Assembly (NCBI GenBank): GCA_036381015.1
Contig: DASVDR010000005.1
Location: forward strand, 83,827 to 147,826
Source: Gammaproteobacteria bacterium
GTDB lineage: Bacteria > Pseudomonadota > Gammaproteobacteria > Steroidobacterales > Rariloculaceae
DNA: 64,000 nt
Reading direction: 5' to 3'
Of this stretch, positions 34,837 through 42,265 are shown piece by piece. Each line of letters starts with the position of its first letter. The first letter of the stretch is position 1. Under the pieces are notes generated by a model. It saw nothing but the letters and a program-made list of their open reading frames with translations, was not told the origin of the DNA and ran no database searches. Position numbers and translations under genes: made by a program.

Positions 34837-35793
34837 ATGGCACGAGCGCGCACAGCCCACGGCAGGTTGGCGGAGCATCCGAGGGAGTTTCCGCGCCCCG
34901 CATGGGGCGACATCTTCCATCGGGTAAGGAAGAACATCGCCAAGGACAACCTTTCTTTGGTCGCGGCCGGGGCGGCTTTCTACGGGCTCCTTTCGGTCTT
35001 CCCCGCGCTCGCGGCGCTGGTCGCGATATACGGTCTGTTCACCGATCCCGCCGCGGTCGCGCAGCAGATGGAAAGTCTGGCCGAGATCGTGCCGGAGCAG
35101 GCCCGCACGGTAATCGAGGGGCAGCTTCAGCGCGTCGCGTCCTCCGGCAGCACGGCGTTGGGCATCGGCGCCGTCGTTTCGCTGCTGCTCGCGCTCTGGA
35201 GCGCGTCGAAAGGCGTCAAATCGATGATGACGGCGCTCAACATCGTCTATGACGAGGAGGAGAAGCGCGGATTCCTCAAGCTGAACGCCGTCGCGCTGCT
35301 GCTCACGCTGGTCACGCTGGCCTTCGTCCTGATCGCGCTGATTGCGATCGCCGTGGTCCCGGCCGTGATCGGCCTGCTCGGGCTTCCGTTGATCGCGGAG
35401 ATCCTGGCCCGCTGGTTGCGCTGGCCGTTGCTCGCAGCCGCCGCCGTGGGCATCCTCGCCGTCCTATACCGGTACGCGCCGTCTCGCGAGCACGCCGAAT
35501 GGCGGTGGGTCGTCTGGGGTGCGACGGTGGCCGCGCTCCTGTGGCTCGTCGGCTCCGGGCTCTTCTCGCTGTACGTGTCGAACTTCGGCAGCTACAACGA
35601 GACGTTCGGGTCGGTCGCCGCGATCGTCGTACTGATGATGTGGTTCTACTTCTCCGCGTACTTCGTCTTGCTCGGCGGCGAGCTGAACGCCGAGATGGAG
35701 CACCAGACGGAGCGCGACACGACCACGGGACCCGACGAGCCGCCGGGCAGCCGCGGCGCCTATGTCGCCGACACGCTCGGCGATCCGCGCTAG
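34837..35793 (+). CDS. YihY/virulence factor BrkB family membrane protein
   Basis: A 318-residue inner-membrane protein; ATG 34837 follows GAGGAGAGG. The family blocks are 'DNLSLVAAGAAFYGLLSVFP', 'LWSASKGVKSMMTALNIVYD' and 'NFGSYNETFGSVAAIVVLMM' followed by 'YFSAYFVLLGGELNAEME'. About six membrane helices. The family was once misnamed ribonuclease BN and is now regarded as a membrane protein of uncertain function. It is divergent from the di-haem protein and convergent with a DUF6152 gene. Confidence 0.9.
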   Translation: MARARTAHGRLAEHPREFPRPAWGDIFHRVRKNIAKDNLSLVAAGAAFYGLLSVFPALAALVAIYGLFTDPAAVAQQMESLAEIVPEQARTVIEGQLQRVASSGSTALGIGAVVSLLLALWSASKGVKSMMTALNIVYDEEEKRGFLKLNAVALLLTLVTLAFVLIALIAIAVVPAVIGLLGLPLIAEILARWLRWPLLAAAAVGILAVLYRYAPSREHAEWRWVVWGATVAALLWLVGSGLFSLYVSNFGSYNETFGSVAAIVVLMMWFYFSAYFVLLGGELNAEMEHQTERDTTTGPDEPPGSRGAYVADTLGDPR

Positions 35794-35805
35794 AACTCAG
35801 CCGAG

Positions 35806-36240
35806 CTAGGGTCGGTGCCCGCGAGGACGAACGTCTCGTCGTGCGCTGACCCTGGGTCGGCTGCCGACCTGTTCGTAGCGGAAGCCGTCGGCGGGGCGTT
35901 CGAGGCTGCGCAAGTAGAGCCGGTATTGCTCGATTCGGCTTGCGCTCCCGGTTGCGACGACGTATTCGCCCGCCTTCAGCGTGTCGGAGGTCACGCCGAT
36001 GCGAGCAAGCTCGCTGCGATTGTCCATCTCCAGCCGCCAGGATTGCGTACCCCCGCGCGAGGCGACGTCGACAACGAGGATCGGGTGCGGGTTGACGAAT
36101 CTGAACTCGTGGACACGCCCTTCGATCGTAACCGTCCGCGCACTGTCGTACACGCTCGCAATCGAGTGATGGGCGAAGCTTGGCGTTGCAGCAAATGCCG
36201 CGACAGCGACGACGGCCAGGATCGGCACCGGACGACGCAT
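35806..36240 (-). CDS. DUF6152 family exported protein (copy 3)
   Basis: A 144-residue protein from ATG 36240 ('MRRPVPILAVVAVAAFAATP'). The signal peptide ends 'SFA', so the mature protein begins 'HHSIASVYDSART'. The NPH motif is in 'EFRFVNPHPILVVDV'. The C-terminal 25 residues are Arg-rich ('RPRVSARRDVRPRGHRP') and unlike the other copies. It is divergent from the GVW gene at 36.6 kb rather than in tandem with it, so the pairing is kept even though the orientation has changed. Confidence 0.82.
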   Translation of the reverse strand: MRRPVPILAVVAVAAFAATPSFAHHSIASVYDSARTVTIEGRVHEFRFVNPHPILVVDVASRGGTQSWRLEMDNRSELARIGVTSDTLKAGEYVVATGSASRIEQYRLYLRSLERPADGFRYEQVGSRPRVSARRDVRPRGHRP

Positions 36241-36561
36241 TGAAGAGGTGCTCCGCTGGACGATCAAATCGTAGCACCCGGCGACCCCGAACCGAAATTC
36301 ATCCCGATCTCGCGAAGCTGCATTGATTCCCGAGGCGGCGCGCAGCGGCTTCTCAAACCTCGCGAGATGGCTCGATACGGAGCGCATCGAAAGATGCCCA
36401 TCGGCAGGGTTGCCGCGTCCAGATTGAGCCGACCGTGCTCGCGAAATGCGACGACGGGCGCGGCCGGCACGAGCGAGATGCGCCGGAACCGGGTAGGATA
36501 GCGGTGACGCGCCGTGCATAATCGCGCACGTCCGCAGAAGAAGCTCGAAGGGGGGTATCGA
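36241..36561. other. Intergenic region between DUF6152 copy 3 and GVW copy D
   Basis: A 321-bp divergent spacer. Open frames exist on the minus strand but none shows family resemblance. A CATAAT hexamer at about 36,512-36,517, preceded by TG, could be a -10 element for the plus-strand GVW gene. Nothing else is supported. Confidence 0.3.
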
Positions 36562-37323
36562 ATGCCGAGTTTTCGCCCGACGGGGCGAGGAGCCCTGCTG
36601 GCCGGGGCTGCTGCCGCTTCCTGGCTCGCCGCGTCGATCGCCGCCGCTCAATCCCCCCCGGCGCATCCCGATTTCTCGGGGATCTGGTTTCCTTCCTTCG
36701 GAAGGGACGTTCCGGACCCGCTCCCGTTCACCGAGGCCGCGCTGCAACTGAAGGCGCAGTACGAGGCTGCGTTCACGGTCGACGACGATCCCGGCCGCTA
36801 CTGCATCTGGCCCGGCATGCCGCGCGCGCCGTGGGGTGCTCCGTTCCCGATCGAGATCATTCACAGACCACAGGACGTGACCATGTATTGGGAAGGGTAC
36901 GGGATGTACCGCAAGATCTACATGGAAGGGCATGCGCCGCCGGTCCCGCCGTTGCCTTCTGCGATGGGGTACTCGGTCGCGCATTGGGAAGACGACACGC
37001 TGGTCGTCGACACGACGAACCTGAAGCCCTATCCGTACATGACGCGCCTCGCAACGACGTCGGACGCGCACGTCGTGGAGCGGCTCACGATGGTCGAGCG
37101 CGAGGCCGACGGCGAGCGGCGCAAGTACCTCGTCGACGACATCGTGCTCACCGATCCGAAGATGTATACCGAGCCGGTGCGAATCCGCGCGGAAGCCGTG
37201 CTGCGCCCGGACCTGCAGATGCTCGAGTACACGTGCACCGATGTGCTGTGGGACGAGTACCTTCAGGAGCGCGGGCTGACGCTTCCCGACGTCGACGCGC
37301 TGCCCGCCTCGGCGGAGGATTGA
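36562..37323 (+). CDS. Secreted 'GVW' family protein of unknown function (copy D)
   Basis: A 253-residue protein; ATG 36562 follows GGGGGGT. A signal peptide ends 'ASIAAAQSPP'. Family blocks: 'HPDFSGIWFPSFGRDVPDPL' (GIW variant), 'RYCIWPGMPRAPWGAPFPIE', 'YSVAHWEDDTLVVDTTNLKP' and 'HVVERLTMVEREADGE'. The two conserved cysteines are in 'RYCIWPG' and 'LEYTCTDVLW'. The 'CIWPGMPRAPWG' region matches 'CYLPGVPRATYM' in copy B. It is 4 bp upstream of DUF6152 copy 4 and in the same transcript. Confidence 0.8.
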   Translation: MPSFRPTGRGALLAGAAAASWLAASIAAAQSPPAHPDFSGIWFPSFGRDVPDPLPFTEAALQLKAQYEAAFTVDDDPGRYCIWPGMPRAPWGAPFPIEIIHRPQDVTMYWEGYGMYRKIYMEGHAPPVPPLPSAMGYSVAHWEDDTLVVDTTNLKPYPYMTRLATTSDAHVVERLTMVEREADGERRKYLVDDIVLTDPKMYTEPVRIRAEAVLRPDLQMLEYTCTDVLWDEYLQERGLTLPDVDALPASAED

Positions 37324-37327
37324 TCCG

Positions 37328-37717
37328 ATGAGCAGACGTTTGACGCTGTGCATCTCGGCGCTGCTTCTGGCCGCTCCGGCCATGGTCGCCGCACATCACT
37401 CGTTCGCGGTCTACGACATGGAGAAGGACGTCGTGTTCGAGGGCGTCGTCGAGACGCTGAAGCTCCGCAACCCGCACATGTCGATGACGCTCGCGACGGA
37501 GCAGAACGGTGAGCGGCGCATCGTGAACTTCGTCGAAGGCGCGCCGGCGAACATGCTCGTGCGCATGGGCGTCGACCCGGCCTCGATCAAGCCCGGCGCG
37601 AAGATCAAGGCGATCGGCTCGCCGCGGAAGGACGATCCCGAGGCGTTTTTCCTGAAGACGATCATTCTCGAGGACGGCACGCGCTACGACACTCTCGGCG
37701 GCGGCGCGGAACGCTGA
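37328..37717 (+). CDS. DUF6152 family exported protein (copy 4)
   Basis: A 129-residue protein with a signal peptide ending 'PAMVAA' at residue 22, so the mature chain begins 'HHSFAVYDMEKDVVFEGVV'. The NPH motif is in 'LKLRNPHMSMTLATEQ'. It is the shortest copy, and the order GVW-DUF6152-PQQ dehydrogenase with gaps of 4 and about 40 bp suggests a single operon. The context ties the module to periplasmic oxidation. Function unknown. Confidence 0.85.
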   Translation: MSRRLTLCISALLLAAPAMVAAHHSFAVYDMEKDVVFEGVVETLKLRNPHMSMTLATEQNGERRIVNFVEGAPANMLVRMGVDPASIKPGAKIKAIGSPRKDDPEAFFLKTIILEDGTRYDTLGGGAER

Positions 37718-37721
37718 AATC

Positions 37722-37739
37722 GTGTCTGACACCTTTTTT
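37722..37739 (+). repeat. GTGTCTGACACC + T6 element
   Basis: GTGTC (37722-37726), one base, GACAC (37728-37732), then CC and six Ts. The arms are complementary but the loop is a single base, so it is a poor hairpin. It sits between DUF6152 copy 4 and the PQQ dehydrogenase. Very similar T-tailed GTGTCnGACACC words recur in many proteobacterial genomes as parts of short dispersed repeats; only one copy is in this window. Confidence 0.4.
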
Positions 37740-37756
37740 CGGGGTTGGGGGGAAGG

Positions 37757-39481
37757 ATGATGAAGCGTGGCTGGTGGAGCGTCGGGTTGCTGGCTTGCTG
37801 GACTTCCGGTTTCGCCGACGTGGGGCACGAGCTTCCGCCCGTCACGGACGAGATGCTGCAAGACCCGGACCCGGCCGACTGGCTGATGTGGCGGCGCACG
37901 CTCGACAGCTGGGGCTACAGCCCGCTCGACGAGATCGACAAGCAGAACGTGGACCGCCTCGAGCTCGCTTGGACGCAGCCGATGGGGCCCGGCAACCAAG
38001 AAGCCACGCCGCTCGTCTACGACGGCGTGATGATCGTCCCGAACAGCAGCGACTACATCCAGGCGTTCGATGCGCGCACCGGCGAGGTGCTCTGGGAGTA
38101 CCGCCGCGAGTTCCCGGAAGGCTTCCGGGGCGGTACCAACCGTAACGTTGCGATCTGGGGCGACACGATCATCGACGCGAGCTCCGACAACCGCATTTAC
38201 GCGCTCGACGTCGAGACCGGCAAGCTGATGTGGGAGACGCCGGTTCACGAGAAGACCGTGCGGGCGCGAGCGACCTCGGGGCCGATCATCGCCGACGGCA
38301 AGGTGATCACCGGCCGGCAATGCCAGCCGGACGCGGGTTACGAGGGCTGCGTGATCACCGCGCACGACGCGCGCACCGGCAAGGAGCTGTGGCGCACGCA
38401 CACGATCCCGCGGCCCGGCGAGCCCGGCGACGAGACCTGGGGCGACGTCCCGCTCGAGCAGCGCTGGCACGTCGGCACGTGGATGGTGCCGAGCTACGAT
38501 CCGGAGCTCGAGCTGATCTACATCGGGACGTCCGTGACGATCCCGGCGCCGAAATTCATCCTCGGCGGCAACGACAAGCAGCACCTCTATCACAACTCGA
38601 CGCTCGCGCTCGATCCGGATACCGGCGAGATCGTCTGGTACTACCAGCATCTGATCGATCACTGGGATCTCGACCATCCGTTCGAGCGGCTGCTCGTCGA
38701 TACGGCCGTCGCACCCGACCCGTCCGAGGTGCCGTGGATCAATCCCGCGCTCGAGCCGGGCGAGCGCCGCAAGGTCATCACCGGCATTCCGGGCAAGACC
38801 GGCATCGTCTACACCCTCGACCGCGAGACCGGCGAGTTCCTGTGGGCGAGGCCGACGGTCCTGCAGAACGTCGTCGAGCGGATCGACGGCGCGACCGGCC
38901 GGGCGACCGTGAACCCGGACATGCTCTTCACCGCGGTCGACCAGACACTGACCGTCTGCCCAGGGACCAACGGCGGCAAGAACTGGCCTGCGGGCGCCTA
39001 TAGTCCCCGTACCGGCGCGATGTATTACCCGCTCCAGAACTTGTGCATGAGGGCCACGACCCGCACGGACCAGCGCGATCCGTCGTTGGTCTACGGCTTC
39101 CGCAGCGAGCAAATCATCGCGCCGGGCACGGATCAGGTCGGTTCCGTCTGGGCGATCTCGGCCGAAACCGGCGCGACGCTATGGAAGCACGAGCAGCGCA
39201 CCGGCGTGATGTCGCTGGTCGCGACGGGCGGCGGACTCGTCTTCGGCGGCGACGTCGCGGGCGGGTTCCGCGCGTTCGACGACGAGACCGGTGAAGTGCT
39301 GTGGGAGACGAGCGTCGGCGGGCCCGTCAGCGGATATCCGATCACCTTTGCCGTCGACGGCAAGCAATACGTGGCGGTCACGACGGGGCCCTCGCTCGCG
39401 GCGATGACGTCGCGGCGGTTGACGCCGGAGCTGCCGCCGGACGACAGCCGACCCGCGGTCTTCGTCTTCGCGTTGCCCTAG
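37757..39481 (+). CDS. PQQ-dependent alcohol dehydrogenase-like beta-propeller protein
   Basis: A 574-residue exported protein; ATG 37757 or 37760 follows GGGGGGAAGG. After a short signal peptide, propeller blades are read from 'NVDRLELAWTQPMGPGNQEA', 'TPLVYDGVMIVPNSSDYIQA', 'NRIYALDVETGKLMWETPV' and 'LDPDTGEIVWYYQHLIDHWD' to 'GYPITFAVDGKQYVAVTTG', the W-motifs of quinoprotein dehydrogenases. The calcium/PQQ neighbourhood 'GTNGGKNWPAGAYSPRTGAM' is present. There is no C-terminal cytochrome domain, so electrons must leave through a separate carrier. It is the last gene of the DUF6152/GVW operon. Confidence 0.87.
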   Translation: MMKRGWWSVGLLACWTSGFADVGHELPPVTDEMLQDPDPADWLMWRRTLDSWGYSPLDEIDKQNVDRLELAWTQPMGPGNQEATPLVYDGVMIVPNSSDYIQAFDARTGEVLWEYRREFPEGFRGGTNRNVAIWGDTIIDASSDNRIYALDVETGKLMWETPVHEKTVRARATSGPIIADGKVITGRQCQPDAGYEGCVITAHDARTGKELWRTHTIPRPGEPGDETWGDVPLEQRWHVGTWMVPSYDPELELIYIGTSVTIPAPKFILGGNDKQHLYHNSTLALDPDTGEIVWYYQHLIDHWDLDHPFERLLVDTAVAPDPSEVPWINPALEPGERRKVITGIPGKTGIVYTLDRETGEFLWARPTVLQNVVERIDGATGRATVNPDMLFTAVDQTLTVCPGTNGGKNWPAGAYSPRTGAMYYPLQNLCMRATTRTDQRDPSLVYGFRSEQIIAPGTDQVGSVWAISAETGATLWKHEQRTGVMSLVATGGGLVFGGDVAGGFRAFDDETGEVLWETSVGGPVSGYPITFAVDGKQYVAVTTGPSLAAMTSRRLTPELPPDDSRPAVFVFALP

Positions 39482-39958
39482 GCGCGGGCACCGTGCCGGT
39501 CGGACCTGCCGCTTCCTCGGTGGGCTGCGCTTTCTACCGTTCGGCACGGGGCTACGCGGCACCTTTGGCCGCTCGACGCGGGCGCCCGAATCGCCGCTGT
39601 CGCGGCGCTGCTCGCAGCTCGACCGGGTGGTGCGGGCGGCGCGGGCGTGGCAGGTTCCCGGCCGCAATTCTTGGCGGAATGCGCTATTCCATGGCGCCAC
39701 GGCGCACGCGTCAGGATTGTCGGGCCAGGCCGCACCGCACCCGGGGCCGCTTTCGAGGCGCACGTGCGCTTGGCATGAAAGGTGCTTCGGCCACCGGGGC
39801 GCCTCGCCGCACGGCTCGTGAAAACTCCCCAAAACGCTGTTTCCGATCCTCCCCGGAATCTCCCCGAAACAGCGTTGCGGCGAGGCGCCCGCCTCGCCGG
39901 GATGCTATGGGATTCTTAAGTCGGACGCTTCGTGCCGGACGGCCCGCCGCTACGGCCG
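39482..39958. other. Non-coding region between PQQ dehydrogenase and padR
   Basis: A 477-bp gap without a recognisable gene. Short open frames on both strands show no family features and have the composition of high-GC shadow frames. Its right half contains the nested inverted repeat described separately. Confidence 0.5.
39797..39898. repeat. Nested inverted repeat with alternative hairpin
   Basis: Outer arms: 15 bp perfect, GGGCGCCTCGCCGCA (39797-39811) and its complement (39876-39890). Inner arms: 11 bp perfect, AACGCTGTTTC (39833-39843) and GAAACAGCGTT (39866-39876), loop 22 nt. The right outer arm can instead pair with DNA to its right: GGCGAGGCG (39879-39887) with CGCCTCGCC (39890-39898). 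The core GCCTCGCCG occurs at both ends. Convergent flanking genes make it a candidate bidirectional terminator, REP-like element or recombination relic. Confidence 0.75.
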
Positions 39959-40273
39959 CTACGCTCGGCCGGGCTCGCCGAGCGCCGCCTCGATGCCTCC
40001 CGAGACGCGCTCCCATTCCTCCGTTAGATGCTCGAGGCGTTTGCGGCCTCGCGCCGTGAGCGCGTAGTAGACGCGGGAACGGCCGTTGACCACCTTGCGC
40101 CGAGCCTTCAAAGCGCCGCGCTCCTCGAGGCTGTAAAGCGCCGGGTAGACGACGCCCTCGCCGAGCGAGATCGCGTAGCCGGTGGCCGCGCGGATGGACT
40201 TGACGAGCTCATAACCGTACATCTCTCGCCTTACCAGCAAGCGCAACACCAAGAGCTCCGGAACGCCGCTCAT
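39959..40273 (-). CDS. PadR-family transcriptional regulator
   Basis: A 104-residue winged-helix protein from ATG 40273. Family blocks are 'ELLVLRLLVRREMYGYELVK', 'GEGVVYPALYSLEERGALKA' and 'SRVYYALTARGRKRLEHL'. It is the short PadR-s2 type, with a small C-terminal helix for dimerisation. Such repressors usually control the neighbouring divergent gene and respond to aromatic or other small ligands. Here the divergent neighbour is the aldo/keto reductase homologue, with a 207-bp shared upstream region. No ribosome-binding site is obvious. Confidence 0.85.
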   Translation of the reverse strand: MSGVPELLVLRLLVRREMYGYELVKSIRAATGYAISLGEGVVYPALYSLEERGALKARRKVVNGRSRVYYALTARGRKRLEHLTEEWERVSGGIEAALGEPGRA

Positions 40274-40480
40274 GAACGGAGGATTCGTTTGGCCCACGTC
40301 GATTTGCCCCGATGCCTTGAACGACCTAATGCTAGCCCCCTCGAACGAGGCGCGCAATACGAGATCCCGCAGTGCGAACGACGCGATGCCGGCTTCGCTT
40401 CCGTATCGGTAACGAGACGAATCAGCGGCTTCGTTTTCGGTAGAATTCGAGCGGGAGCCGTCATGACGGAGTGATTCAGC

Positions 40481-41386
40481 GTGGACCGACGCGAATTTCT
40501 CGGCGCCGCCGGCGCACTGGGAGCGGCCGTGCTCGCGCCTGCCGGAACCGTCGCGCAACCGCGAATGCCGACGCGCCCGATCCCTTCCACTGGTGAGAGT
40601 CTGCCGGTGATCGGCCTCGGCTCGAGCAAGGTCGTGGAGCAAATCGCCGTGAAGGGCGAAGCGCCTGTCGCCGCCGTCCTGCACGCGCTCTTGGACCAAG
40701 GCGGGAAGGTCGTCGACACCTGGCCGCGTGACGCCGACAACGATGCCGGCTTCGGCCGCGTGATCAACGCGCCCGATCTCGCGGGCCGCTTGTTCGTCAC
40801 GACGAAGATCGACAGGCCGGGCAGGGAAGCCGGGATCGAGCAGTTTCGCGAAACGCAGCGCCTCTACGGCCGCAATCGTTTCGATCTGGTACAGATCTTC
40901 AACTTGACGGATCTCGAAACACATTGGCCTACGTTGAAGGCACTCAAGGCCGAGGGGGAGGCACGTTACATCGGCGTCACCGTCTCTCGATACGAGCTCT
41001 ACGATCGGCTGCTCCGCTTTCTCGAGCGCGAGACGCCGGACTTCGCGCAGGTCAATTACTCGATCACGGAGAGACTGGCCGAGGAGCGCGTGCTGCCCGT
41101 GCTGCGCGACCGCGGCATCGCGGCGGTGGTCAACCGGCCGTTCATGAACGGCAGATATTTCGAAGCGCTCGAAGGCCGCGCGTTGCCGCCGTGGGCCGTC
41201 GAAGCCGGCTGCGAAAGCTGGGCGCAGTTCTCTTTGAAATACATTCTCGGCAACTCCGACGTCACGTGCGTGCTCACCGAGACCACGAATCCCGAGCACA
41301 TGGCGGAGAACGCGCGCGCCTCGTTCGGCGAGCCGGCGGATGCCGAGACGCGCCGCCGAATGCGCGAGCTGATCGACGCGGTTTGA
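40481..41386 (+). CDS. Aldo/keto reductase homologue with degraded active site
   Basis: A 301-residue protein from GTG 40481. The N-terminus 'MDRREFLGAAGALGAAVLAP' is a twin-arginine-like signal, so it is exported as in related Tat-dependent AKRs. The barrel is recognisable from 'LPVIGLGSS', 'LFVTTKIDRPGREAGIEQF', 'DLVQIFNLTDLETHWPTLKA' and 'VNRPFMNGR'. Of the AKR tetrad, Asp (VVDT) and Lys (TTK) remain. The Tyr position lies in 'DTWPRDADNDAGFG' with no Tyr, and the His of the usual QxHN is Phe (QIFN). It is probably not a functional reductase. Possibly controlled by the divergent PadR. Confidence 0.82.
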   Translation: MDRREFLGAAGALGAAVLAPAGTVAQPRMPTRPIPSTGESLPVIGLGSSKVVEQIAVKGEAPVAAVLHALLDQGGKVVDTWPRDADNDAGFGRVINAPDLAGRLFVTTKIDRPGREAGIEQFRETQRLYGRNRFDLVQIFNLTDLETHWPTLKALKAEGEARYIGVTVSRYELYDRLLRFLERETPDFAQVNYSITERLAEERVLPVLRDRGIAAVVNRPFMNGRYFEALEGRALPPWAVEAGCESWAQFSLKYILGNSDVTCVLTETTNPEHMAENARASFGEPADAETRRRMRELIDAV

Positions 41387-41405
41387 GCGGCACCGAGAGC
41401 AAGCC

Positions 41406-42170
41406 GTGACCGGCGCTCCGCTTTCCGCCTGGCACGAGGCCCGCCGCCTCGCCGGAGCCGACCACGCGCCGGTCGAGATGGCGGCGCGCGGAACGCACGA
41501 GCGCGTGCTGCAGCTGCTTGCCTCCCACTGCGGCGAACCGGCCGCGACGTCCGTGCTCGACATCGGCGCCGGCGCCGGCGCGCTATCGGGCCGGCTCTCG
41601 GCGGCGGGCTACCGAGTCGCCGCCTGTGATCTCTACCCGGAGGCGTTTCTCGCGGACGGCATCGAATGCCGCGGCGTCGACGCTCGGGGTCGCCTGCCGT
41701 ACGACGACGCGACCTTCGATGCCGCGGTCGCCGTCGAGCTCGTGGAGCATATCGAAGGCCACGAGACCCTCTTCGCCGAAGCGCACCGCGTGCTTCGGCC
41801 CGGCGGGCTGCTCCTCGTGACCACGCCGAACATCGTGTCGCTGAAGTCGAGGCTTTCGTTCCTGCTGACCGGCTACCCGTACAGCTTCCCGTCTCTCGAT
41901 CCCGCGGTGCTCGACCCGGTGGCGCAGCATATCTCGCCGTTCTCGCTCGACCGATATCGCTGGCGGCTCGCGCAATCGAACTTCGACATCGTCGCCGTCG
42001 AAATCGACAAGCGCCAGAGATCCTCGCAGGCGCTCTTTTTCCTGATTCCGTTGATCCGGCTCGCGAGTCGCCGTGCGGCCCGCCGTTCGCCTTCGGTCCG
42101 CGAGCAGAACTCGCTGCCGCTCCTGCTCGGGCGGAAGCTCTTCATCGTCGCGCGCCGGCGCGCAACTTGA
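41406..42170 (+). CDS. Class I SAM-dependent methyltransferase
   Basis: A 254-residue protein from GTG 41406. SAM-binding motif I is 'VLDIGAGAGALSGRLSAAGY', followed by 'ACDLYPEAF' (acidic end of strand 2), 'LPYDDATFDAAVAVELVEHI' and 'AHRVLRPGGLLLVTTPNIVS'. This is the Methyltransf_11/UbiG-like fold. The C-terminal hydrophobic patch 'ALFFLIPLIRLAS' may contact a lipid substrate. The start lies 19 bp after the reductase homologue's stop codon, so it may be co-transcribed with it. The acceptor is unknown. Confidence 0.82.
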   Translation: MTGAPLSAWHEARRLAGADHAPVEMAARGTHERVLQLLASHCGEPAATSVLDIGAGAGALSGRLSAAGYRVAACDLYPEAFLADGIECRGVDARGRLPYDDATFDAAVAVELVEHIEGHETLFAEAHRVLRPGGLLLVTTPNIVSLKSRLSFLLTGYPYSFPSLDPAVLDPVAQHISPFSLDRYRWRLAQSNFDIVAVEIDKRQRSSQALFFLIPLIRLASRRAARRSPSVREQNSLPLLLGRKLFIVARRRAT

Positions 42171-42265
42171 CCGTCCGCGCCGGCCGCACGATGATCGTCG
42201 GCGGCGCCGGCCGCCGTCTCGATACGCCCGCGGCACCGGCCGAGAACGAGAAGGGGAGGGTTGCG

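Noticed and set aside
39627-39821. A 64-codon open frame in the gap after the PQQ dehydrogenase
   Set aside because: No ribosome-binding site and no family resemblance, and it runs into the inverted repeat.
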